This document shows positions 16,590-23,419 of a stretch of DNA of 64,000 nucleotides, piece by piece. Position 1 is the first letter of the stretch, and every line of letters begins with the position of its first letter. Source of the DNA: Kribbella steppae. Lineage in GTDB: Bacteria; Actinomycetota; Actinomycetes; Propionibacteriales; Kribbellaceae. The DNA lies in assembly GCF_004342025.1 (NCBI RefSeq), contig NZ_SLWN01000017.1, forward strand, positions 140,059 to 204,058, given 5' to 3'. A model generated the notes under the pieces. That model made no database searches, was not told the origin of the DNA, and saw only the letters and a list, made by a program, of their open reading frames with translations. The position numbers were made by a program, and so were the translations under genes.

Positions 16590-18013
16590 CAGTTGCCGGC
16601 GACCTTGTCCTTGCTGCCGGCCACCGCCTCAACGGCCTTCTGGTAGGCCATCGCAGCGGCATCGGTGGTCTTGCCGCCGACCACGTCAGCGGTCGCCTGC
16701 TGCAGCGCGGCCGAGATCCGCGGGTACTCCGCCACGCCCGGCCGGTACTGCGTGATCGGCAGGACCTTGGTGGCGACGAAGTTCAGCATCGGGTCACCGG
16801 CCAGCACCTCGTTGTTGACGTCGGTGCGCTGGGTGATCTTGGCCGCGCCGTCCAGGGACGCCTTCACCATCTCGGCGGAGTTCATGAACTCCATCAGCTC
16901 CCACGCCTGCTGCGGGAACTTCGTGTTCGGGTTGATCACGGTCGCGCCGCCGCCGGACATCGAGACGAAGTCCTGGCCCTTGACCCCGCCGCCCGGCCTG
17001 GCGGCCGGGATCAGCGCGTAGCCGACGGCGGTGTCGCGGTCGGCCATCTTGGCGACGCCTTCCTTCGGCTCGACGACGCTGCGCCAGAAGTAGTCGCCCT
17101 CGAGCAGGATGCCGATCTTGTTCGCGGCGAATTGGGCGAACGACTTGTCCCGGCCCTTCGCCTCGCGCTGCATCACCGGGTCACCGAGGCCGGTCGTGTA
17201 GATCTGGTGGTAGAAGTCGAGCACCTGGCGCAGCTTCGGGGTGTCGCCCAGCCACTTGCCGTCGGGGTAGACGGTCGTGCCGGTGCCCACCAGGAGCGGC
17301 AGCACGCCCTGCATCGAGGTCGCCTCGCCCATCGCCGTACCGGCGTTGATCTGGATCGGGGTGACCCCGGACAGCTTCTTCAGCGCCTGGCCGGCGGAGA
17401 TGATCTCGTCCCACGACTTCGGCTGCCAGTCGGCCGGCAGTCCGGCCTGCTGGAACAGCTTCTTGTTGAAGTAGAGCACCCGGCCGTCGGTTCCACCCGG
17501 GACGCCGTACCGCTTGCCCTCGAAGCTGCCGAGCTGCTGCACCGTGTCCGGGATCTGCTTCCAGCCGTCCCAGTCGTCCACCTTGCTCGCGTCGCCGACG
17601 GTGTCGGTGAGCGGCTTGATGTAGCCGGCCTGGGCGAACTCGCCGACCCAGATGCCGTCGATGTTGAACACGTCGGGGCCGGACTTGTTCGACAGGTCCA
17701 GCGACAGCTTCTGCTTGTAGACCTCGTCGTCGGAGCCGTCGCCCTGGTACTTGACCGTGACGTCGACGCCCTTGCCCTTCTGCTCCGCGACGAACTTCGG
17801 GATCAGGACATCCTGCGTGAACGTCGCGCCGGCGCTGTTCTTGCCGCCCTTGACCGAGTTCGAGCCGATCGTCAGCTCGACCTTCTTGGCGTCGGCGTTG
17901 CGGTTCGCGTCCTGGTCGCCGCTGCCGGCGTCGGACGAGCCGAGGCAGCCGGTGAGCAGCGCGAGGGACGCGGCGCCGATGGCGGCAGTGGTGTACAGCC
18001 TCAGTGATCGCAT
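16589..18013 (-). CDS. extracellular solute-binding lipoprotein of the ABC importer
   Basis: A 474-residue family 1 binding protein. The signal peptide ends in a lipobox (LLTGC, lipid-anchored Cys near 23), followed by a Ser/Gly/Asp linker. The mature part has typical motifs such as DVFNIDGIWVGEFAQAGYI and YGVPGGTDGRVLYFNKKLF. It is the first cistron of five coupled genes and sets the substrate of the importer. A mono- or oligosaccharide or a phosphorylated derivative is likely, the latter suggested by the PHP hydrolase at the operon end. Confidence 0.92.
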   Translation of the reverse strand: MRSLRLYTTAAIGAASLALLTGCLGSSDAGSGDQDANRNADAKKVELTIGSNSVKGGKNSAGATFTQDVLIPKFVAEQKGKGVDVTVKYQGDGSDDEVYKQKLSLDLSNKSGPDVFNIDGIWVGEFAQAGYIKPLTDTVGDASKVDDWDGWKQIPDTVQQLGSFEGKRYGVPGGTDGRVLYFNKKLFQQAGLPADWQPKSWDEIISAGQALKKLSGVTPIQINAGTAMGEATSMQGVLPLLVGTGTTVYPDGKWLGDTPKLRQVLDFYHQIYTTGLGDPVMQREAKGRDKSFAQFAANKIGILLEGDYFWRSVVEPKEGVAKMADRDTAVGYALIPAARPGGGVKGQDFVSMSGGGATVINPNTKFPQQAWELMEFMNSAEMVKASLDGAAKITQRTDVNNEVLAGDPMLNFVATKVLPITQYRPGVAEYPRISAALQQATADVVGGKTTDAAAMAYQKAVEAVAGSKDKVAGN

Positions 18014-18105
18014 CAGGGGTCTCCTTGCGAGGTTCGGTGCAGCGAGTGCCGGTCAAAGATTGGCACTCCTTGGCGACTATGTGAAGACTTTTACCCAACC
18101 CCCGA

Positions 18106-18117
18106 GAAAACGTTGTC
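18106..18117. promoter_or_regulatory. candidate LacI-family operator upstream of the ABC operon
   Basis: GAAAACGTTGTC is symmetric at 10 of 12 positions around a central CG, the hallmark of LacI/GalR operators. It lies 93 bp upstream of the binding-protein start codon. No LacI gene is in the window. Confidence 0.45.
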
Positions 18118-18334
18118 AGCGACGACCCGGATGCCGTTGGCAACCGCGTGTCGGCACCGTCGTACGACGCCGACCGCCGGAAACCCCGGTACGACGGGCG
18201 ATTCCCACGGTGGGCAGGGCTTTCCCGGTACTGCGGGTGACGGGGTGGATGTGGGCAGTTATCGGTGATCCGGACGTCGCGTCAAGTTGGGATCAGGCGG
18301 GGTGCATTGCGAGAGGGTTAAAGTGTGCTCAAGG

Positions 18335-18363
18335 TTCTGTGGCAACCCGTATCTGACTAGATA
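18335..18363 (+). promoter_or_regulatory. putative promoter of the Cys/His mini-ORF
   Basis: TTCTGT and TAGATA are 17 bp apart. The -10 overlaps a perfect inverted repeat GTATCT-GACT-AGATAC (18349-18364), a possible operator. It would give a 5' leader of about 55 bases. Confidence 0.35.
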
Positions 18364-18425
18364 CACAACGTGACAGCAGGCTGTAACGTCCATGCCGATC
18401 GGTTCAGTGGATCGGAGGTGACGAC

Positions 18426-18497
18426 ATGCTGTTGCACGGACTGGCTTGCCTTCTCGATGACCTGCTCTGGCACTGCCATCATCACTGCTGGTGGTGA
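18426..18497 (+). CDS. 23-codon Cys/His/Trp-rich small ORF with strong ribosome site
   Basis: The ATG at 18426 is preceded by GGAGGTGA, a near-perfect anti-16S match, at good spacing. The peptide begins with a hydrophobic Leu-rich half containing one Cys and two Asp and ends HCHHHCWW: four His, two Cys and two Trp in the last nine residues. A GC-rich hairpin follows the stop within four bases. No plus-strand gene follows for over 4 kb, so it is not an obvious leader of a downstream operon. Metal or redox sensing by a Cys/His peptide is only a guess; I know no family that matches. Confidence 0.45.
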   Translation: MLLHGLACLLDDLLWHCHHHCWW

Positions 18498-18501
18498 CAG
18501 G

Positions 18502-18525
18502 CCCGGCCGACTGGTGACGGCCGGG
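18502..18525 (+). terminator. hairpin directly after the mini-ORF
   Basis: CCCGGCCG (18502-18509) pairs with CGGCCGGG (18518-18525) around an 8-base loop, four bases after the mini-ORF stop. No T-run follows. Confidence 0.45.
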
Positions 18526-18675
18526 GACGAGACGGGCGGACGGTGACAGCGACACGAGGCTCCCGCTGACGCGCAAGCAGCGGGGATCCGGAAGTCGAAC
18601 CTCGAGCACCGGTTCCGAACCGAAGCAGATCACCAGAATCACAACTGAAGGAGTGTCGATCACGAAGGAGTGAAA

Positions 18676-18708
18676 ACAGCCGGCCCCGACGATGTCGGGG
18701 CCGGCTGT
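18676..18708. terminator. strong intrinsic terminator
   Basis: A perfect 15-bp stem, ACAGCCGGCCCCGAC with its complement, around a 3-base loop. On the minus strand it is followed by TTTTCACT, so it terminates the lectin-like gene; it may also stop plus-strand transcripts. Confidence 0.85.
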
Positions 18709-18739
18709 CCTCTGTGTGGCTGAGGATCCTCCTTGGAGA

Positions 18740-19507
18740 TCAGCGCTGAGCGAGCTGCATCATCTGCTTCGGCAGCACCGACATCTGGTCCGGGACCGCG
18801 GTCTGCGGCCGAACCAGCTCGAGCAGACTGGATGCGGCGTTCGCGATCGGCAGTGGCAGGGCCAGGCCCAGGGAAGCCAGCAGCGCGTTCACGAGTGCCA
18901 ACACCGCACCCAGGATGTCCAGACCCGGGAGCGGCAGCGCGCTCCAGCCCTGGACCGGTGTGCCGGACGCGGACATGCTGCCGGTCGGCTGTGCCTGCTT
19001 GGCCTTCCCCTTGCCGAGCAGGGACGTCAGGGCGAGTCCGCTGGCGGCGTTCACGAACGTGCCCGCGCTCTCGTCGTAGCTCCACTTCTGCCCGTCGCCG
19101 GCCCGGCAGGGCAGCACCAGCAGTGGCGCGTTGGCCGGAACCTTGGCCAGATCCGCACCGCTGTCCAGGCAGGCGCCGGTCTCGGCAAGGGCGCCACCGA
19201 CGCTCTTGCTCATCGCCACCTGCAGCTGGCCGGACTCGGTGTAGATCCACTCCTGGGTCTTGCCCTCCTTGCCCGGCGCGCAGGCCATCATGACCGCCAT
19301 CGGGACCTTGGCTGCCGCGACGAAGGTGAGGCAGTACCGCGTGTCGGAGCGGGTGGCGATCTGCTTCGCCACGCCGACCTCGACGCCCGGAGGTGCCGAC
19401 CGGGCCGGTTCCAGGTTCGCGGCCTGCGCCGGTACGGCGGTGGCCAGAGCGACGCTGACGGCCAGAACCGTCACGCCGGTACGGCTCAACAACTTACGGA
19501 TGATCAA
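18740..19507 (-). CDS. secreted ricin-type beta-trefoil lectin-like protein
   Basis: The TTG at 19507 has GGAGG five bases upstream and is preferred over an in-frame ATG 24 bases earlier, giving 255 residues. The signal peptide ends at about AVPAQA. Residues about 45-165 show beta-trefoil QxW-like features (TQEWIYTESGQ, QKWSYDESAGTFVNAASGLAL) and paired Cys. The C-terminal third is hydrophobic and Leu/Pro-rich with no recognised domain. It may bind carbohydrate on or outside the cell; no catalytic domain is present. Confidence 0.72.
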   Translation of the reverse strand: MIIRKLLSRTGVTVLAVSVALATAVPAQAANLEPARSAPPGVEVGVAKQIATRSDTRYCLTFVAAAKVPMAVMMACAPGKEGKTQEWIYTESGQLQVAMSKSVGGALAETGACLDSGADLAKVPANAPLLVLPCRAGDGQKWSYDESAGTFVNAASGLALTSLLGKGKAKQAQPTGSMSASGTPVQGWSALPLPGLDILGAVLALVNALLASLGLALPLPIANAASSLLELVRPQTAVPDQMSVLPKQMMQLAQR

Positions 19508-19916
19508 GACAACCTCCAGAGGTCGTGCCATCGCAGCTCGCGTCAGGTCGTCGGGACCCCGACCGCGTCAGCCGGACCCGGCTCCGGGAACCGCGACGAC
19601 ACCCCTTGCGCGAAGGGCGAGCTGCGGGTCGATCCCCCGTGAGGAGGCGGTGTGGCCCGGAAGGCCGATGGTGACTCAACGCGACGTTGACGCCACAACT
19701 AGTAAGGCACAGGAGGCTCGGCTGTGGTGATGGCAAGATGGCGGAACTTGATGCCAATGGCAACTAACTGCCAGGGCAAAGTCGTTGCGCAGGGCATCGA
19801 AATCCCGCCGCAGGATCGTCGTGCCGTCGCCGAGTGGAGGCTGTGGTGCTATCGAGATGTTAGCGCAATCTATAGGACCATCCGGGCGCTGGTTGATGCC
19901 CTGGGCAACTGAGTGT
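19508..19916. other. 409-bp intergenic region
   Basis: It holds the upstream region of the lectin-like gene and a weak plus-strand small ORF listed separately. GC content falls towards 19,700-19,900 compared with the flanks. No clear promoter or RNA gene is seen. Confidence 0.4.
19724..19912 (+). CDS. doubtful 62-codon ORF
   Basis: The GTG at 19724 has AGGAGG seven bases upstream. The product is basic with no recognised domain. Only about 70% of its codons end in G or C, lower than neighbouring genes, which means either foreign origin or no coding function. Confidence 0.25.
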   Translation: MVMARWRNLMPMATNCQGKVVAQGIEIPPQDRRAVAEWRLWCYRDVSAIYRTIRALVDALGN

Positions 19917-20339
19917 TCAGTGGGGTTGTTTGGTGTCAGTGGGGTCGGTGGCGGTGTGCTTCTCGAGTGCTAGCCGTTCATCCGAGGTCAGCTCTTCGGT
20001 GTCCGCGGCCTTGGTGTCGGGTACCTTCGTGTCGGCGTCGGGCACCTTCGTGTCGACATCACTCTCGGTAGCGGGCGCGGTATCGGTCGTCGCAGCCTGT
20101 GCGCGCAGTTCCTTCATCTCCTTGCGCCGGCGGTAGCCGCGGCCGAGTCCCTTCTTCGTCAGCCAGAGCCCGGACATCAGCGTGACCCCGGCCAGTGCGC
20201 CGAGGATGAACACCGTCGGCACGGACACACCGAAGTCGACGCCGAAGACTTCCATCGTGGTGGACGCGGACGACGACACCGAGACCCCGAGGCCGAACAC
20301 GACGGCGAGGACGATCAAGACGATTCCGAGGACGGCCAT
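19917..20339 (-). CDS. small two-helix membrane protein, function unknown
   Basis: A 140-residue protein with two membrane helices (about 1-25 and 42-62), a short basic stretch KKGLGRGYRRRKEMKEL, then a charged tail with repeated DTKVPD units and Thr/Asp. The layout resembles small LapA-like envelope proteins, but I cannot assign it. It lies 35 bp after the helicase gene on the same strand and may be co-transcribed. Confidence 0.7.
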   Translation of the reverse strand: MAVLGIVLIVLAVVFGLGVSVSSSASTTMEVFGVDFGVSVPTVFILGALAGVTLMSGLWLTKKGLGRGYRRRKEMKELRAQAATTDTAPATESDVDTKVPDADTKVPDTKAADTEELTSDERLALEKHTATDPTDTKQPH

Positions 20340-20374
20340 GGCGAGCTGCCTCTCCGCCAGCCGGGGCTGGCTGT

Positions 20375-22684
20375 TCAGGCCTCACTGCTGAGTAGTGCGG
20401 TGAGCAGCGCGACCGCGCCGCCCTTGTCGAGTGGGTTGTTCTGGTTCCCACATTTCGGCGACTGTACGCAGGACGGGCATCCATCCATGCACTCACAGTG
20501 TGCAATCGCCTCACGTGTCGCGGTCAACCACTCGCGCGCCGCGGCGTAGCCGTGTTCGGCGAAACCGGCCCCGCCCGGATGGCCGTCGTACACGAAGACG
20601 GTGAGGCTGCCGGTGTCGGCGTGCCGGGCGGTGGAGACGCCGCCGATGTCCCACCGGTCGCAGGTGGCGAAGAGTGGCAGCAGGCCGATCGACGCGTGCT
20701 CGGCCGCGTGCGCCGCACCTGGTACGTCGGACAGGCCGAGCGCGGCGACGGCAGTGTCGGGCATGGTCCACCAGACCGCTTTGGTCCGCAGTGTCCGCTC
20801 GGGCAGGTCGAGCGGCTGCTCGTCCAGTACGTCGCCAGTCGTGATCAGCTTGCGCTGGAACGACACCACCTGGCTCGTCACCTGGACCCAGCCGCGCGAC
20901 AACTCCGCCGTACCCCAGGAGCAGGTCTCCTCGGTCGCCAGGATGCTGATCTCCGTCACATCCCGGGCGAACGTGGTGTAGTCGGGGGCGGCCGGCTCCA
21001 CGACAGCGGCGTACCCCTCGAGGTCGAGGGTCTTGACCAGATAGGACTCGCCGGCGTGCACGTAGACAGCACCCTCGTGGACCGAGGAGTGTGCCGAGCC
21101 GCCGTCGACTGTGCCGAGCAGCCGACCGGTCTGGTCCTCCACGATCTGCACTGTCTTGCCACCGGCCGAGCGGATGTCGATGGCGTCGACAGCCCGCTCC
21201 CGCCGCGTCCAGAACCAGCCGTGCGGCCGCTCCCGCAGCAGGCCCTGCCGCACGAGCTGCGCGATGACGGTGGGTGTCGTACTGCCGAAGACCTCGTAGT
21301 CCGCAGCAGTCAGTGGGAGCTCCTGGGCGGCGGCGCAGAGCTGAGGGCCCAGGATGTACGGGTTCTCGGGGTTGAACACCGTCGCCTCGACGGGACGTCC
21401 GAAGATCGCAGCCGGGTGGCGCACTAGATAGGTGTCCAGCGGGTCGTCGCGTGCGACCAGCAAGGCCAGTGCGTCCCCGCCGGCGCGTCCAGCACGTCCG
21501 GCCTGCTGCCACAGTGACGCGCGGGTGCCAGGCCAGCCAGACAGCAGTACGGCGTCCAGGCCGGCGATGTCGATGCCGAGCTCCAGCGCGTTCGTCGCGG
21601 CGACTCCGGTCAGCTCACCGCTCTGCAACATGCTCTCGAGTCGTCGGCGCTCCTCTGGCAGATAGCCCGCCCGGTACGCCGACACCTGGTCGATCAGCCC
21701 AGGGTCCACCTCAGCCAGGTTCTCCCGCGCTGTCATGGCGACTGTCTCGGCTCCACGCCTCGACCGGACGAATGCCACCGTCCTGACCCCGGTCACCACC
21801 AGATCGGTCAGCAGGTCGGCCACCTCGGCTGTGGCAGAGCGGCGTACCGGAGCTCCGTTCTCACCGCGCAGTGAGGTCATCGGAGGCTCCCACAGGCCGA
21901 AGGAGATGCCGCCACGCGGAGAGCCGTCGTCGATCACCTCCACCATGGGCAGGCCGGTCAGCCGCTCACCGGACACGGCCGGCTCAGCGACCGTCGCCGA
22001 TGCGCAGACGAAGATCGGATGAGCACCGTACTGCGCACAGACCCGGCGGAGCCGCCGCAGTACGCCGGCCACGTGCGCGCCGAACACACCGCGATAGTGG
22101 TGACACTCGTCGACCACGACGTACTGCAGGCAACCCAGGAAGCGGGCCCAGCGTTGGTGGTTCGGCAGGACCGAGCGGTGCAGCATGTCCGGGTTGCTCA
22201 GCACGTACGTCGCATGGTCGCGAGCCCAGTCGCGTTCGGTCCGTTCCGAGTCGCCGTCCAGCGTCGTCGCCCGCAGGCCGGGCACGGTGTACGACGAGAC
22301 GGCCCGGAGCTGGTCATGCGCCAGCGCCTTCGTGGGAGACAAGTACAGAACAGAGGCGGTCCGGCGATGGGGTGAGGCGGCCTGCGCGATGCTCAACGTG
22401 GCGAAGGCGGGCAACAGGTAGCCGAGCGACTTGCCCGAGGCCGTCCCGGTCGCGACCACCACGTGCTTCCCGGCGTACGCCGCCTCCGCGGTGGCGACCT
22501 GGTGGGTCCACGGCGCGATGATGCCGGCGTCCGCGAGCTGACCGAGCACCTCGGTCGGCGCCCAGCGCGGCCAGGCGCAGGTCTGCCCGGCCCGGGCCGG
22601 CACTGACTCGACATGGGTGAGCCGGTCGTCACGACCCACGGCAAGGCGCTTCAGCACGGTCGCCGCCTCACCACCTGCACGCAT
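20375..22684 (-). CDS. DECH-box helicase with DUF1998 domain (helicase/secretion neighbourhood)
   Basis: A 769-residue superfamily 2 helicase. Motif I is ATGTASGKS near residue 77-85, motif II DECH (VVVDECHHY), motif III CASAT, and helicase C motifs follow around GVAATNALELGIDIAGLDAV and QQAGRAGR. The DUF1998 C-terminus carries a Cys cluster (CECMDGCPSC then CGNQN) likely to bind zinc. The ATG at 22684 begins MRAGGEAATVLKRL; an upstream extension has no support. This family is normally beside the tad pilus genes; here about 10 kb lies between. Nucleic-acid unwinding in repair is likely but unproven. Confidence 0.92.
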   Translation of the reverse strand: MRAGGEAATVLKRLAVGRDDRLTHVESVPARAGQTCAWPRWAPTEVLGQLADAGIIAPWTHQVATAEAAYAGKHVVVATGTASGKSLGYLLPAFATLSIAQAASPHRRTASVLYLSPTKALAHDQLRAVSSYTVPGLRATTLDGDSERTERDWARDHATYVLSNPDMLHRSVLPNHQRWARFLGCLQYVVVDECHHYRGVFGAHVAGVLRRLRRVCAQYGAHPIFVCASATVAEPAVSGERLTGLPMVEVIDDGSPRGGISFGLWEPPMTSLRGENGAPVRRSATAEVADLLTDLVVTGVRTVAFVRSRRGAETVAMTARENLAEVDPGLIDQVSAYRAGYLPEERRRLESMLQSGELTGVAATNALELGIDIAGLDAVLLSGWPGTRASLWQQAGRAGRAGGDALALLVARDDPLDTYLVRHPAAIFGRPVEATVFNPENPYILGPQLCAAAQELPLTAADYEVFGSTTPTVIAQLVRQGLLRERPHGWFWTRRERAVDAIDIRSAGGKTVQIVEDQTGRLLGTVDGGSAHSSVHEGAVYVHAGESYLVKTLDLEGYAAVVEPAAPDYTTFARDVTEISILATEETCSWGTAELSRGWVQVTSQVVSFQRKLITTGDVLDEQPLDLPERTLRTKAVWWTMPDTAVAALGLSDVPGAAHAAEHASIGLLPLFATCDRWDIGGVSTARHADTGSLTVFVYDGHPGGAGFAEHGYAAAREWLTATREAIAHCECMDGCPSCVQSPKCGNQNNPLDKGGAVALLTALLSSEA

Positions 22685-22875
22685 GACACTGAGCCTAGTG
22701 CCGGTCTCGGACAGTGCCCGAACTCGTGCATGCGGCGACTGCAGGTGCGGATGCACCCGGCTTTTTCGGGGCTGAGATCGACTTCGGTGTAACGAGATGA
22801 AAGAGTTTTCGGCAACGGCCCTACTCACGGTCCGTACATGGTTGAATGCAGCAGTTCACGGGATCGGAGGCCGAA

Positions 22876-23205
22876 GTGGATCTGTCGCTCAACGCGCGTG
22901 CCGAGGGCGGGCGGACCGTCATCGAGGTGGCGGGGGAGATCGACGTCTACACCGCACCGAAGCTTCGCGAGAAGATCGCCGCGCTCGTCGACGAAGGTGT
23001 CCATCACCTGGTGATCGACCTGGAACGCGTGGAGTTCCTGGACTCCACCGGTCTCGGCGTTCTCGTCGGCGGACTGAAACGGGTGCGCACCCACGACGGA
23101 TCCCTGTCCCTGGTCTGCACCCAGGAACGGCTGCTCAAGATCTTCCGGATCACCGGCCTGACCAAGGTCTTCGACATCCATCCGGACGTCGCTTCGGCGA
23201 TCTGA
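22876..23205 (+). CDS. bldG: BldG-like anti-sigma factor antagonist (STAS domain)
   Basis: The GTG at 22876 with GGAGG five bases upstream gives 109 residues, the usual BldG length; an ATG 30 bases earlier is less likely. The STAS phosphorylation segment EFLDSTGLGVLVGG is intact, with the target Ser. Such proteins bind anti-sigma kinases and release sigma factors. The position between the DECH helicase and hppA matches Streptomyces bldG, but the anti-sigma partner gene usually next to it is missing. Confidence 0.9.
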   Translation: MDLSLNARAEGGRTVIEVAGEIDVYTAPKLREKIAALVDEGVHHLVIDLERVEFLDSTGLGVLVGGLKRVRTHDGSLSLVCTQERLLKIFRITGLTKVFDIHPDVASAI

Positions 23206-23419
23206 GCAAGCGAAAAGGTATCCGCAGTACTACGAAGAGTGAGGTTCTTCCCTGTTCCCCTGGGTATGGCGTAGACCACCCTGTCGTCAGGTCTGGTCGG
23301 ATACCCGTTAGAGTGACCCACCGCGCCAGTCATTGGCGCTGTGTCGTATTTCCCCAACCCTTCGGTTGCGGCAAACGGGGGCCGTCAAGTCCCTGAAGGG
23401 TTGCCTACAAGGAGGACGG
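23206..23419 (+). promoter_or_regulatory. leader region of hppA
   Basis: A TAGAGT -10-like hexamer lies near 23309-23314. The leader then holds GCGCCA-GTCAT-TGGCGC (23323-23339) and the short AACC-CTTC-GGTT hairpin before the GGAGG ribosome site at 23411-23415. No known riboswitch class is recognised. Confidence 0.4.

Larger units (their letters stand above)
18118..18675. other. long intergenic region upstream of the ABC operon
   Basis: Apart from the mini-ORF unit described separately, I see no gene here. A frame that is open from the first hairpin to 18672 has no start until a GTG at 18653, which has AAGGAG before it but would give only six codons. Frames on the minus strand lack ribosome sites and family features. 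Confidence 0.5.

Noticed and set aside
18259..18663. A 134-codon minus-strand frame in the non-coding region
   Set aside because: It has no ribosome site or known motif and overlaps the better supported mini-ORF unit on the other strand.
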